DNA of 64,000 nt from contig JAGYJM010000002.1 in NCBI GenBank assembly GCA_018402085.1, positions 1,674,001-1,738,000 of the forward strand. The letters are read 5' to 3'. This DNA comes from Flavobacteriales bacterium (GTDB lineage: Bacteria; Bacteroidota; Bacteroidia; Flavobacteriales_D; Sanyastnellaceae). Below the pieces are notes generated by a model. The model searched no databases, was not told the origin of the DNA, and worked only from the letters and a program-made list of their open reading frames with translations. This document shows, one piece after another, positions 24,084 through 34,349 of the stretch (positions are counted from its first letter, which is position 1; every line of letters starts with the position of its first letter). The translations under genes were made by a program, and so were the position numbers.

Positions 24084-25565
24084 CTACAAACTTCCCTGCG
24101 CGCTTAGCTCTGCCTCCATGATCCGGAGAAGCTTCACCATTGCTGTGGTATCCTGATGACAATATTGTTCGAGATTCTCGCCCAGCCTCTTTTTCACTAT
24201 CGGATCAGAGGTGCGCAGCATTTCTTCGAAGGTAGTTGCGGCTTCATACCCGTTGCTGACTTCAAGTTGAGCGTAATCGTTTTCGGGAGAAAACGCGTGA
24301 ATGACTTTCTTGAGCGATGAGGTGCCGTTCATGTGGTCTTTGTAGAGCCACTGATTCCTGAAAGGTTCTTGAATATCAACGAGTTTGCTGATTGCGTCGT
24401 CAATAGATTCTTTGATGCCGGGTACCAGGCGTTTGAGCTGTTTCAAAATCATCCTTTCATTGGCAGCATCGTAGACAACGACAGAAGCGACCTCCTCGAG
24501 TGCTTTCAGGAGCGATTCAGCTAAAAGGTGCAAGTTAACATCCCTCGCTTTTGCGAGGAAATGAAAGACCTCGAAGGGTTCACCCTGCGCTTCTTGACGG
24601 CGCACTGAGAACTGAAAAGGCAATTGCTGCAGCGGCGCCATTCCCTGTTGGATTGGAAAAACAGGACCAAATGATTCGAAATCAAGAAAAGCAACCGGCC
24701 ACTGTACCTTTTTGTACCAATTTCGCAATTCTCCGAGTTGGATCATAGCTCTTTGAGAGCGCCAGGCCTCAACCTGTTTAAGCTGTGAGGGTGTTTGCAA
24801 TCTACGGGCGGGAACTTCAGTCATTTCTTCGTATCCCTCTTTGAGCAACTCCCATTCGAGACCTTCATTGCCGGTCAAATGCAGAACCGACCGAGGGTTT
24901 TGCAATCGTCCCCAGCAGTGTTGAACAAACGGGCAAGGGTAAGGATTCTTACATTGCGGACCTATTGGTACAATGGGCGTATCGGCTACCTGTTGCAAAT
25001 CTTTAAGTCTCGACAAAATTTCTTGCGCTTCGGTTCGAAGTGCTTCGGCATGTTTCGTCAGATCGGTAAACTGGATAAATTCAGAGTGAGCCTGCCGGGC
25101 AGATATTCGGATAGAATTTCCGACGTGAGCCAACTCAATTGTCACCTGAGGAAATCGCTTATTGAGGGTTTCAAGCATGAACGCTGCAGCGAGGCGTGTT
25201 CGTTTCTTAATACCACGAGCTGCCCTTACCAACATGACCTTGCAGCATCCATTTTCAATTACGAGCACATCGGCAGAAATCCTCATCCCCTCCACCTCGA
25301 TCATGGGATCAAACAGCAGTGTATCTCCGCGGCCAAGCGCTGCTTCGGTTCGCGCAATGCGTTGTTTAAACTCTTCACCTTCTTTGAAGCAGTGGGTTCC
25401 TTTACCGCACACCTCAATCAAGGCATTTCTCAGATCAGCCTGGTTATAGTGATAAGCTGTTCGGGGCGAAGCATTGCGTTCTCCGGGGCTATGCATACTT
25501 AACCAAGCCGCCTTGTGACATCGCGAAGCTTTGAGGAAGACCGAGCGATCGATGACCAGTGCCAT
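24084..25565 (-). CDS. DUF2779 protein (Cas4-like plus RNase H-like exonuclease domains)
   Basis: 493 residues. The N-terminal half starts FLKASRCHKAAWL and ends with a Cys cluster (CKNPYPCPFVQHCW, about 210-223) like the iron-sulfur site of Cas4-type nucleases. The C-terminal DUF2779 half has FLDFESFGPVFP (metal-site Asp-x-Glu), LPFQFSV, VVVYDAANERMILKQL and a final CHQDTTAMV. Family knowledge suggests a nucleic-acid-processing enzyme, but no activity is proven for it. Its ATG shares one base with the stop of the upstream T9SS adhesin (TGATG), an unexpected coupling. A GGAT hairpin is at 24540-24557. Confidence 0.85.
   Translation of the reverse strand: MALVIDRSVFLKASRCHKAAWLSMHSPGERNASPRTAYHYNQADLRNALIEVCGKGTHCFKEGEEFKQRIARTEAALGRGDTLLFDPMIEVEGMRISADVLVIENGCCKVMLVRAARGIKKRTRLAAAFMLETLNKRFPQVTIELAHVGNSIRISARQAHSEFIQFTDLTKHAEALRTEAQEILSRLKDLQQVADTPIVPIGPQCKNPYPCPFVQHCWGRLQNPRSVLHLTGNEGLEWELLKEGYEEMTEVPARRLQTPSQLKQVEAWRSQRAMIQLGELRNWYKKVQWPVAFLDFESFGPVFPIQQGMAPLQQLPFQFSVRRQEAQGEPFEVFHFLAKARDVNLHLLAESLLKALEEVASVVVYDAANERMILKQLKRLVPGIKESIDDAISKLVDIQEPFRNQWLYKDHMNGTSSLKKVIHAFSPENDYAQLEVSNGYEAATTFEEMLRTSDPIVKKRLGENLEQYCHQDTTAMVKLLRIMEAELSAQGSL
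24540..24557 (-). repeat. GGAT-hairpin element 6 (inside DUF2779 gene)
   Basis: Minus strand CTCGC-AAAA-GCGAG then GGAT. In frame as LAKARD. Confidence 0.75.
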
Positions 25566-28500
25566 CAGCGTATGAGTATTACTGTACCCTTACGCTCAAA
25601 TGAATTGTTTCTGATTCCCACCGCCTCAATGACCCAATTATACACTTCATTCTGTCCATAATATGCCCCTCCATTCACTTCACCGAGCCACGGTTCATCA
25701 ATAGATTCGCTGTAAAACACGAGTTCACCCCAGCGATTGTATATCCACAATTTAAAGCTCCGGATGCTGTGCCCTTCAGCCTTGAAGACATCATTGACAC
25801 CATCGCCATCTGGGGTAAATGCATTCGGCACGAAGATGTCCATTTCAGGATTGAACACCCCAAAAATAGAATCACGACACCCAAACGCTGTCTCTGCTGT
25901 GAGGGTAATTACCTGAGTTCCGTTGGTCAGGAATTCGTGCGTAGGTTCGAATTCTTCGATTATTGTACCATCATCGAAATCCCATGTGAAGGAAGCGTCT
26001 TGCGGAAAACTGGTGTTAAACGTTTCGATACCCCAGCCATCGGTGTATGAGAAGTCAAAAGAAGCGTTGACCTGATCTACAGACACTGCAACGGATTCTT
26101 CAGCTATTTGAAGGCAAGCATCGATGACCGTTACGGTATAAGATTGAGATTCTTGCGGACTCACGGTTATAGAAGGCTGCGATTGACCACCGGGCATCCA
26201 GATGTACTGATAAGAGCCAATCGGGTTAACGACTTCCACATTAAGATTGACGGACTCACCCCTGCATATAAGGGTGTCAACGGTAATCAGAAGCTGGGGT
26301 GGATTTTCGGGAATGGTGATCTGGATCTGATCTGTGGTCGTATTACCGCATGCGTCTTCGATCATTACTTCAGCCATGAGGTTTCCATTGGCCGTAAACT
26401 CTAAGGTGGGGCTGTTGCTTTCAGCTTCATTTTCATTTACGAACCAGTCATAAATGTACTCACCTACCCCGCCCTCGGGAGCTGCATAAAGGGCAACTTC
26501 TTCCTGGCACGGCACGAGCAGATCACTTCCCAGGTCAACCGATAGCGGTACCGGCGGCACATTTACCAGAAGCTCGTCACCACCTGTAAAGCCGCAGGCA
26601 TCAGTAACCAGTAGTTCAATACTGGTATTTTCATCGGTTTGGAGCAGCAAATTGTCGTCAAACGATACTTCCTCACCGCTTTCGATCCATGTGTAAGCAT
26701 AAGGCCCGGTGCCTCCCTCAATGGCGGGTTCAATATTGGAAACATCGAGACATGTGACGATTAGGTCTTGACCGAGATCAACGCTGATAATGTCAGGCGC
26801 AATTCCAATATTCAACTCGGCAGATGCCACGTTACCACATTCGTCAGTGACAATGAGAGCAACTCCGACTTCGCTATCAGGGGTCACACTGAAGAATTCT
26901 TCATCGCTCACTGTGCCATCATCAGCACTCCAGCTAAACGTATAATCACCTACTCCACCACTAAGAGATTCAGGTTCAATGGCTGTGGCTGTCAGGCATG
27001 GCGTTTCAAAATCAGCAGGGAGTACCAGATCAATGGGTGTAGGAGTAAGCTCAACAGTGACCTGATCTGACTGTATGTTGCCACATTCATCTTCAACCGT
27101 CAGCATGACCGTTTGGGCGTCATTTACAACAACTTCAATGCTTTCGGCGCTTCCCTGGTCTGTACCGTTGACCGTCCATTGATACGTAAATGCACCTATT
27201 CCGCCTGATACTTCGAGGGGTTGGAGCTCGATTGACTCCTGGCATGGCGCCTCGAGACCATCAGGCAAGTTGACAATTACTTCGACACTGGCAAAGGTAT
27301 ATTGAAGTTCATCGGTACCGGTAGCGCCGCATCCATCGGTCACCTGGAGAGTGAGGCTTCCTTCCTGGTCAGGGTCATACTCAACCTGTGCCTGCTGGCT
27401 GATTTCATTACCTTGTGGATCATACCAAACATAGGTGTACTCTCCATTACCTCCGCTTGCATCAGCTGTTCCTTCAACGAAGGTCAGACAGTCGATTTCG
27501 ATAGGTCCTCCGGCATCCGGGATAAGGGGATAATAGGTCTGTACTTCGACCGTGACTTCAGTTTCTACGGGTTCAACGCCACATGTATCTGATACCGTAA
27601 CGCTGTAGCTTGAAGTACTGCCGGGGCTCACCGTCAGCTCAGGTCCGCTTGTGCCATCTTCCCACACATAGGTATACAATCCATAGCCGCCGGAGGCTTC
27701 AGCCTGGAGGGTTGCGGTTTCATTGCAATCTATAAAGAGGTCATCAGCGTTCAACAAGAGGGGTTCAGGCTCTGCGATATATACGGTTTCGATTTGTTCT
27801 TGTACAATGAGGCATTCTCCCCCTCCTGTGTAGGTGAAAATGATGCTTTCAACGCCTTCTGTTTCACCATCAAGGAAAGCTGTGATCGGGATAACAACCT
27901 CATTGATTCCCGGCGGAAACACAATCTCGCCAGGAATTTCGGAGAAGTCTACGCCATTTTCAGCAGTGCCACCCACGTCAATTTGTAAGATCTCTTCCGG
28001 CAGGTTTTGTCCGTTCCGGATAAAAATCAACTCACTGGTACCACACCCCTCGTAGATCGTACTATCGTTGAGTCCGATTTCACCAATATTCAAGCTAACA
28101 TCGAGCGTAGGAGTGTAGAAACTATTCTCTTCAAAGAACACGGCGCTGTCAAGTCCGGTGTCACCTGCATCAGCAACCGCAATTTTAATATGATACGTCT
28201 CTCCGCAGGTGAGCCCGCCATAAGCAGCCTGCAGCGGGACTGTAAAACCGTCGAACTCCACGCTATTTGGATCACCATTGTTTGTATTAATCACATAGAA
28301 CTCACAGTTCGTGCACCCCATATCGTTGTTTCCGGCATTGACGTTATCAATGGTCACCGGCAATGTGGTGCCCGGAATAATGGCAATATTTTCAGCATTA
28401 TTTGAGAACGGGCCGTTGATACCTGGGCCGCTTAAAAAGAAGCCGAAAGCGTCGTTAAAGCTGGAAAACACAAACTCGGGATATTCTTCGCTTGCCCAGA

Positions 28501-28918
28501 CATAATTGAACACCACACTGTCACCTTGTGCAACGAAATCGAACTCAATCACCGCTGCATCATTGAGGGTGAAGAATGGGTTTGCCTGTGCGAGATCAGG
28601 GTCAGAAACGCCAAAATTCCCGCCGCCCAGAGTGGTGCCTCCACCATTATTTGGGCTATTTGCCACGGCTACACTTCCGCTAGAGATAATCATTCCACCA
28701 TCGAAATTGACACCGCAATTCGTGCATTCGAACGAACCTATCTGTTCATCACCTCCTGTGTAGGTTATGTTACTGACCTGTGCTCCTACATCGAGGATAA
28801 GGTTCACTGCATCAGCAGGAGTCGTTCCGGGGTCAGCAACGAGCTGTGCATGAAGCCAAAAAGGCATCAGAAGTGCAATACAAGAGAACAATCGTTTTCG
28901 AACAACGGACTGTGTCAT
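25565..28918 (-). CDS. T9SS type B adhesin-like protein with choice-of-anchor L and PKD-like repeats
   Basis: 1117 residues from the ATG at 28918 (two codons inside a TTG-start frame). Signal peptide ends LHAQ. The N-terminal choice-of-anchor L domain (about 25-270, FECTNCGVNFDGG, WASEEYPEFVFSSFNDAFGFFLSG) is followed by Calx-beta-like sequence, about six Ig/PKD-like repeats with the CGN/CGATG pattern (each near 80 residues), a PKD domain (FTWDFDDGT) and a C-terminal CHU_C/type B sorting domain (VPNAFTPDGDGVNDVFK...WGELVFYSE). Predicted to be exported by Sec, passed through T9SS and bound to the cell surface. Likely adhesion or gliding function. Confidence 0.9.
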   Translation of the reverse strand: MTQSVVRKRLFSCIALLMPFWLHAQLVADPGTTPADAVNLILDVGAQVSNITYTGGDEQIGSFECTNCGVNFDGGMIISSGSVAVANSPNNGGGTTLGGGNFGVSDPDLAQANPFFTLNDAAVIEFDFVAQGDSVVFNYVWASEEYPEFVFSSFNDAFGFFLSGPGINGPFSNNAENIAIIPGTTLPVTIDNVNAGNNDMGCTNCEFYVINTNNGDPNSVEFDGFTVPLQAAYGGLTCGETYHIKIAVADAGDTGLDSAVFFEENSFYTPTLDVSLNIGEIGLNDSTIYEGCGTSELIFIRNGQNLPEEILQIDVGGTAENGVDFSEIPGEIVFPPGINEVVIPITAFLDGETEGVESIIFTYTGGGECLIVQEQIETVYIAEPEPLLLNADDLFIDCNETATLQAEASGGYGLYTYVWEDGTSGPELTVSPGSTSSYSVTVSDTCGVEPVETEVTVEVQTYYPLIPDAGGPIEIDCLTFVEGTADASGGNGEYTYVWYDPQGNEISQQAQVEYDPDQEGSLTLQVTDGCGATGTDELQYTFASVEVIVNLPDGLEAPCQESIELQPLEVSGGIGAFTYQWTVNGTDQGSAESIEVVVNDAQTVMLTVEDECGNIQSDQVTVELTPTPIDLVLPADFETPCLTATAIEPESLSGGVGDYTFSWSADDGTVSDEEFFSVTPDSEVGVALIVTDECGNVASAELNIGIAPDIISVDLGQDLIVTCLDVSNIEPAIEGGTGPYAYTWIESGEEVSFDDNLLLQTDENTSIELLVTDACGFTGGDELLVNVPPVPLSVDLGSDLLVPCQEEVALYAAPEGGVGEYIYDWFVNENEAESNSPTLEFTANGNLMAEVMIEDACGNTTTDQIQITIPENPPQLLITVDTLICRGESVNLNVEVVNPIGSYQYIWMPGGQSQPSITVSPQESQSYTVTVIDACLQIAEESVAVSVDQVNASFDFSYTDGWGIETFNTSFPQDASFTWDFDDGTIIEEFEPTHEFLTNGTQVITLTAETAFGCRDSIFGVFNPEMDIFVPNAFTPDGDGVNDVFKAEGHSIRSFKLWIYNRWGELVFYSESIDEPWLGEVNGGAYYGQNEVYNWVIEAVGIRNNSFERKGTVILIR

Positions 28919-28995
28919 GAGCAATAGGTGCGTTAGCTATTTAAGGTTATCATAATGACACAATTAGCCGGTGTAAGGTTGCATCGGGTAGGTGT

Positions 28996-31677
28996 TCATC
29001 TATGAATGGTTACTGTTCCTTTAAGTACCTGGTCAGTACCACCAACCCAAAGGATAAAGAAATACGTTCCATCGCTCACATCCTGAGCAGCCCAATTGTT
29101 TCTGCTGCCATAATCATCGTCTTCATAAACCAGGGCTCCCCACCGATTGCGCACCTCGAGTCGCGAGTCAGGAAAGAATTCGAGACTTTCAAAGCTAAAT
29201 GTATCATTCACTCCATCTTGATTCGGTGAAAACACATTCGGTGCGTTCACCTGGCAAGGAATGAGTTCTGTCACTGCGCTTGCTTCATCACCACAGAGGC
29301 CTTCAAATTCGTAGAAAATCTCAAACACCCCTTGCTCGGCAGCTACAAGATCTATCATACCTGAATCCCCATTTATACATCCGTTGCAATCTGGTGAAGA
29401 CCATTCACCCCCGGGCTGTGCAGCTGTTAGATCAAAGGTTCCAGCATCCAGGCAAATCTGCTCGGGAACTGTGAAACTTGCATCCGCCTGATCGAGTACT
29501 TCAACCGTGACCTCATCGATATCGTTGCATACCCCTTCTATAGTATAGGTGACCACAAAGCTTCCTGCTTCAGAAGCAGCGGGATCGAATATTCCCTGAT
29601 CATTGAGACAGCTGCCGCAACTTGCTTCCCAGACCCCCATCGGATCTTCACTCACCAGCTGAACCGGGTTGCCTGTCTCACACAAAGGCGGCACTTCTGA
29701 AATATCGGCATCGACCTGGGCAGAAATCTCAAGCTCGATGGAGGTAGGTACTGAGCAGAAACTATCAAAATCATAAGTTACGTTAACGGTTCCGGGGCCT
29801 GCGGAAGTCGCATCTAGCAGACCTGAATCGGAATCGATACAGCCACCGCAGGACGCTGTCCAAAAGCCCCCACTTTCGCTCGCCACCAACTGCACCATTT
29901 CATCTTCGCAGAAAGGAGGCACAGACTCGATCGCCGCAGAGAGCGTTTCGTCGATTTCGATGGTAAGGGTTTCGGTGATCGGACAGCTCTCACCTGCGGT
30001 GTAAGAAATGGTATACACACCAGGTGAAAGTCCGGCCGGGTCAAATAAACCCTCAGGTGAAATACACCCAATGCAGTCTGCTTCCCACACACCTCCTTCT
30101 TCATTTGCGATCAACTGCACCGGTTCATTCTCTGCGCAAAGTGCTGCAGGAGTTTCAAAACTAAGCTGCGGAGGTGCCTGTATTACCAGTTGCACAGAGT
30201 CGATAACCGGTCCGCACACGCCCTCAATTTCATAGTATACGAAGTAACTGCCTTCGCTTACGACGTCTACATTGAAAACCCCTTCCGGGTTCATACAATC
30301 ACCACATGAGGCCGTCCAAACTCCACCCGGTTCTGTTGACGATACCACGGCTGTGGTATCGTAGGTACACAGTAAGTCTGGTGCAGAGAGTTCAAAGTCG
30401 ACCAACTCTTGTGCGATGTCAATGTAAACGGAGTCAATGAGGAAGGCACCTTCAAACGGAGAAGGGTCATCGCCACCCGGATCTTCCACAAATTCGTCAA
30501 CGCAAAATGTAGCAGTTCCAATGCTGCCAGAGTTTAGGGTTGCCGTAGCTATGGTCGTACCTTCGTAAGAGATGGTAAAGTTAGCACCGTTCCAGCCATC
30601 ACCGAATGAGTCGAGCATTTGTAAGGTAAAACAATCATTAGCGAGGCATACATTGCCGCTGAAACCTGCTCCACCAGTTGCCACCGTCACACCACCGCTA
30701 TTAATAAGGTTCCAACTGACCTCTGAAGGCCAAGAGCCTTCTGAAACATTAACCTGGTAATTTTCACAGCCATCGCCCCCAGGAGCCTGTCCGCATAAGT
30801 CGTAGTTGAGCACTGCATAGTAGGTTGCGGCGCTGTCAGGACAAACCTCAACAAGGTCAGTTCCGAGCTCAGCACCTTGTCCGTCAAACCAAGTGAGTGT
30901 TCCATCGGGATCTCCTGCGGGTACAAAGCGCCACGCCTCATTGGAAGTACTCCAATTACCGGTATTTCTTCCGGGTGGTGTAAAGCCAACGGTTCCGCTA
31001 CCGTTTTGAATTCCGATGAGAGAATTTCCTGAGTTCCAACCTGCACAGGGCGGTTTGTTTACGACATAAACATCGATGACGTTGGTTCCTTCGTAGAGTA
31101 CGATTTGTGAAGAGCTCTGCACACTAGAGCAGCTGAACATACATACGTTGTCAAAGCTCGTCACAAAACGACGGCAAGGCTCTTCTCCGTAGACCTGCCA
31201 TCGAATATTGCCGCAAGAGCCCGGATCAATATCATGGTATGGCGCAAAAATCGCATTGGTAGGCAGACCGGGATTTGGGTTAGCCTGGTTAAAGCTCCAC
31301 GGGCAAAATCCATTGGCTTCTCCGGCGTTGAAGGTGATCAATCCATTCGACCCCAGCACGGCACTGGTATACGTTTGGCCGAAAAAACAGAAGGAGAAAT
31401 CCATCGGTATGAGAGCAGACCAGGTATCATCTATGGTACTGATCACCACATTGCCTGCATTTAAAGGATAAGGCGGGGTTGCATCTTCAATCTCTTCTAT
31501 GCTGTACGTGTTGGTGGCATTGATCGACGGATAGGTTCCACTGAGTGTAACACACTCATTGCAAGGCACATTGAGCGTATCTTCAAGGTTCAGAATATTT
31601 TCGAATACGCAATCGGGTTGCGCGAAAGAAGTGAAGGCCGTCAAAGAGAGGCCCGCCAGTGTATAGAAACGTTTCAT
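28996..31677 (-). CDS. T9SS type B protein with five two-Cys repeats
   Basis: 893 residues. Signal peptide about 1-19 (ending SFAQ). An N-terminal domain of about 240 residues contains SNGLITFN and LIGIQNGSG (nidogen/BACON-like pattern). It is followed by a cell-surface FDSFGDGWNG-type segment (LDSFGDGWNGANFTISY). Five repeats of about 75-80 residues then follow, each with a GG-x-W-x(2-5)-C-x-x-C-[ILM] core (for example GGVWTASCGDC). It ends with a type B sorting domain (VFSPNQDGVNDTFSF...WGALVYEDD). A TACCTTTT box on the minus strand just before the ATG suggests its own promoter. Surface-exposed, function unknown. Confidence 0.88.
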   Translation of the reverse strand: MKRFYTLAGLSLTAFTSFAQPDCVFENILNLEDTLNVPCNECVTLSGTYPSINATNTYSIEEIEDATPPYPLNAGNVVISTIDDTWSALIPMDFSFCFFGQTYTSAVLGSNGLITFNAGEANGFCPWSFNQANPNPGLPTNAIFAPYHDIDPGSCGNIRWQVYGEEPCRRFVTSFDNVCMFSCSSVQSSSQIVLYEGTNVIDVYVVNKPPCAGWNSGNSLIGIQNGSGTVGFTPPGRNTGNWSTSNEAWRFVPAGDPDGTLTWFDGQGAELGTDLVEVCPDSAATYYAVLNYDLCGQAPGGDGCENYQVNVSEGSWPSEVSWNLINSGGVTVATGGAGFSGNVCLANDCFTLQMLDSFGDGWNGANFTISYEGTTIATATLNSGSIGTATFCVDEFVEDPGGDDPSPFEGAFLIDSVYIDIAQELVDFELSAPDLLCTYDTTAVVSSTEPGGVWTASCGDCMNPEGVFNVDVVSEGSYFVYYEIEGVCGPVIDSVQLVIQAPPQLSFETPAALCAENEPVQLIANEEGGVWEADCIGCISPEGLFDPAGLSPGVYTISYTAGESCPITETLTIEIDETLSAAIESVPPFCEDEMVQLVASESGGFWTASCGGCIDSDSGLLDATSAGPGTVNVTYDFDSFCSVPTSIELEISAQVDADISEVPPLCETGNPVQLVSEDPMGVWEASCGSCLNDQGIFDPAASEAGSFVVTYTIEGVCNDIDEVTVEVLDQADASFTVPEQICLDAGTFDLTAAQPGGEWSSPDCNGCINGDSGMIDLVAAEQGVFEIFYEFEGLCGDEASAVTELIPCQVNAPNVFSPNQDGVNDTFSFESLEFFPDSRLEVRNRWGALVYEDDDYGSRNNWAAQDVSDGTYFFILWVGGTDQVLKGTVTIHR

Positions 31678-31743
31678 TCAGGTCCGGTTCGAAATCGTGA
31701 AAAGGTACGAAACTCTGATTATTTCCAAATTATGTCGTTGCAC

Positions 31744-33498
31744 CTATCGAAGCAGTAGCCTCTTGGCGATCATTTGTCCGTTGAGAAGAGCAGCGATGAC
31801 AACATAAGCCCCCGGAGAGTATCCAGCAAGGTCTACACGGTAGCGCATTTGCTGCTGCTTATCTAATTGTTCAGTGACTGCCTGTATTTGCTTACCGCCG
31901 TTATCAATCAAGGTGAGTGATTCCAGTGGTTCGTTTAATTCGATGACCACTTCATTCACGGCGGGATTCGGATAGAGTTGCATGGTTTCGGGGGGTGTTT
32001 CACGAATGGTGGTTGTTATGTCACGACTCCAATGACCGCTTCCGGAAAGGCACTTCAGCCGCACCACACGCAGTTCTTCATTCGTCTGCTCCAGGATAGG
32101 GCTGTGCCATGCTTCAGCAACAATCGAATCCGGATACACCTGCAATAAACCATAGCCATGCCCTATAAAATCGCTGAAGAGATGATGTGGATTCGCTTCA
32201 TAACTAATAGATACCAAGGTATCATGCAGTGCTTCTGTGAGGGGCTCCTGTTCATTGAGGTTTCCGCGGCTTATACTTGCGGGCAGAAACTCAACCCCTA
32301 CCGCACCTTCACCGCTTTCAGTGTCATAGCTGAGGTTGTCATATGGGTCTTCGATGAGGTCGATTGCCATTGTGATATGCGCATCGCCGCTCAACACCAC
32401 GTTATTGACTACCTGCTGTTGCCTGAAGAAATGAAGCAAACTGTCTCGTGATACCGTGTAGCCGTCCCAGCTATTGCTATCAAACACCTCTCCATCATTA
32501 GGAACAAGGCTCAACAGGGCCGGATCAATGCCCGTGGTATACCACCCTCCCATCATCTTTTGATTTCCGATGATTCTCCATGTGGCTTCGCTTTCATCGT
32601 AGGCCTGCTGCAGCCATTGACGCTGCACCGTTCCGAGTAAAGACGGAGCACCACCGATCAAGTCATCGTCTCGATGCAATGTGATATCTGCAGTAATCAG
32701 GGTAGCGAGTTCTCCAAAAGCATATACTCGGTATAACTTCAGCGTATCATCTTGATCAGGTTCTACCGGAACATAATCAAAAAAAGCAGTGGCACCAGCC
32801 CCTGGAAAATCCGGGTCGAGATCATGGTTGTCCCACATAAAGATCATCGTATGTTGTTGGCGCATTGCGCGTAACTCGGGATCCATGAGATAGTAACGGT
32901 GACGTTCTCTCCACTCATCTTCAGTGACCGGCACCTCCGGATAGGGCTCAGGTACCAGCACCTGCTCATCTTCATCAACAAAATCATAGATGTAATCTCC
33001 GAGATGCAGCACAAAATGAAGTTCTTCGCGCTCCGCAATGCGTCCGTACGCATTGAAATAACCACTGTACACGCTTGAACAAGACGCTACTGCGAACGTC
33101 AACGAATCTGTAACATCCGGCAGTTTTCTGCCGCGCCCTGTTGCTGAAAACTGATCATTCAGACTGAAACGGTAATAATAACGCTCATTCTGAGTTAAGC
33201 CCGTGATACGAACTTTTGCTGTATGCTTGCTCTCAGGCGATGTGTTAACCGTTCCTGAAGCCTCAAGCGTAGCAAAATCAGACTGCAATGACACCTGCCA
33301 ATTAAGCGTAACTGCTTCCTGCAGAGTTGTGTCAACACACGTCCAGATCACAAAACCGTCTGCTCCGGGATCTCCACTGGCTACACCGAAATGAAAGGGG
33401 GTATGCAAAAGGTCTTTCTCTATGTGCGGAGGGAGCTCGATCTGCGCCTGCAGGGCATACTGCGTCAAAAGCAGCGTATATATGACGATGTATTTCAT
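31744..33498 (-). CDS. PhoD-like secreted phosphatase/phosphodiesterase with T9SS type A domain
   Basis: 584 residues from the ATG at 33498. The frame extends to 33741 but would then overlap the lipocalin gene and start upstream of a TACCTTCG promoter box. Signal peptide about 1-18 (ending LQAQ). An N-terminal Fn-like domain (FGVASGDPGADGFVIWT) precedes the PhoD metallophosphatase core: HLGDYIYDF, MFMWDNHDLDPDFPG, IGNQKMMGGW, VVLSGDAHITMAIDL. It ends with a type A sorting domain (LYPNPAVNEVVIEL...AGYSPGAYVV). Calcium/iron-dependent PhoD enzymes release phosphate from phosphodiesters and phosphomonoesters. A GGAT hairpin is at 33115-33132. Confidence 0.9.
   Translation of the reverse strand: MKYIVIYTLLLTQYALQAQIELPPHIEKDLLHTPFHFGVASGDPGADGFVIWTCVDTTLQEAVTLNWQVSLQSDFATLEASGTVNTSPESKHTAKVRITGLTQNERYYYRFSLNDQFSATGRGRKLPDVTDSLTFAVASCSSVYSGYFNAYGRIAEREELHFVLHLGDYIYDFVDEDEQVLVPEPYPEVPVTEDEWRERHRYYLMDPELRAMRQQHTMIFMWDNHDLDPDFPGAGATAFFDYVPVEPDQDDTLKLYRVYAFGELATLITADITLHRDDDLIGGAPSLLGTVQRQWLQQAYDESEATWRIIGNQKMMGGWYTTGIDPALLSLVPNDGEVFDSNSWDGYTVSRDSLLHFFRQQQVVNNVVLSGDAHITMAIDLIEDPYDNLSYDTESGEGAVGVEFLPASISRGNLNEQEPLTEALHDTLVSISYEANPHHLFSDFIGHGYGLLQVYPDSIVAEAWHSPILEQTNEELRVVRLKCLSGSGHWSRDITTTIRETPPETMQLYPNPAVNEVVIELNEPLESLTLIDNGGKQIQAVTEQLDKQQQMRYRVDLAGYSPGAYVVIAALLNGQMIAKRLLLR
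33115..33132 (-). repeat. GGAT-hairpin element 7 (inside PhoD gene)
   Basis: Minus strand GGCAG-AAAA-CTGCC then GGAT. In frame as GRKLPD. Confidence 0.7.
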
Positions 33499-33634
33499 AC
33501 GTTTAGCTGTTATCGTGTCGAAGGTAAGCAATACGAAGGTGGAAAACGGGGGATGACAGAACTCTCTGACGTACTTAACAAAGATCAATAAGATTTGAAA
33601 GCGATCGATAGGGCAATTGTCGTAATTTGCTGTT

Positions 33635-34186
33635 ATGCGAACACTTATGCTGAAATTCATGAAAACCAGGCTCCTTGCTCCTGTCGGGGTGCTCTGTTTT
33701 TTCTCTTGTGGAGAGCCGGCTCGCGAGCTTCCGACCGTCAATGAAGTGAAACTCGATCGGTATACCGGTCAATGGTATGAGATCGCCAGGCTCCCCAACA
33801 GCTTTGAGAAAAACCTCAAGTGCGTTACGGCTACCTACAGCATCAACGATGACGGCAGTATTAAAGTAACGAATGCGGGTATCAATACAGAAAGCGGTGA
33901 ACGTGAAGTAGCCAATGGCAAAGCCAAAGTTCCCGAGCCGGAAGCTTACCCGGGTCGGTTAAAAGTCACCTTCTTCTGGCCGTTCAGTGGAGATTACTAC
34001 ATCATTGACCTTGATGAAGACTACGGATGGGCACTCGTGGGTTCACCTGACCGCGACTACCTCTGGATTCTGTCGCGTAAGAAAATCATCAGTGATGACC
34101 TGAAAAATCAACTGCTGGAAAAAGCCGCCGGATTAGGTTTCGACACGGCGGCGCTTCACTTTCCTGAGCAAGATTGCAACGTTTAA
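33635..34186 (+). CDS. blc: Lipocalin (Blc-like) lipoprotein
   Basis: 183 residues from the ATG at 33635. Alternative ATGs at 33647 and 33659 keep the lipobox (CFFSC, about Cys25). Lipocalin motifs: YTGQWYEIARLPNSFEKNL (GxW block), YSINDDGSIKV, YIIDLDEDYGWALVGSPDRDYLWILSR. Blc proteins bind fatty acids or lysophospholipids at the outer membrane. A TAATTTG box at 33623-33629 is five bases from the first ATG, so the mRNA may be leaderless. If so, the longer start is used. Confidence 0.88.
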   Translation: MRTLMLKFMKTRLLAPVGVLCFFSCGEPARELPTVNEVKLDRYTGQWYEIARLPNSFEKNLKCVTATYSINDDGSIKVTNAGINTESGEREVANGKAKVPEPEAYPGRLKVTFFWPFSGDYYIIDLDEDYGWALVGSPDRDYLWILSRKKIISDDLKNQLLEKAAGLGFDTAALHFPEQDCNV

Positions 34187-34349
34187 TAAGGTGCATCCGT
34201 AAAAAAGATTGTTGCATTTTTAAAGTCAAGGCACATTGAATGCATTGAAATTTATATTTTCGAATTTCAAGAGGGACATATCCTTTGCCTATTAAATTGT
34301 TGGAACGAAATAAATCTTATTCCGCTGCCCCATCCGGGGCATCCCCGTT

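Noticed and set aside
33499-33741. N-terminal extension of the PhoD-like protein
   Set aside because: It would place the promoter box and the divergent lipocalin start inside the gene and lacks a signal peptide at its own start.
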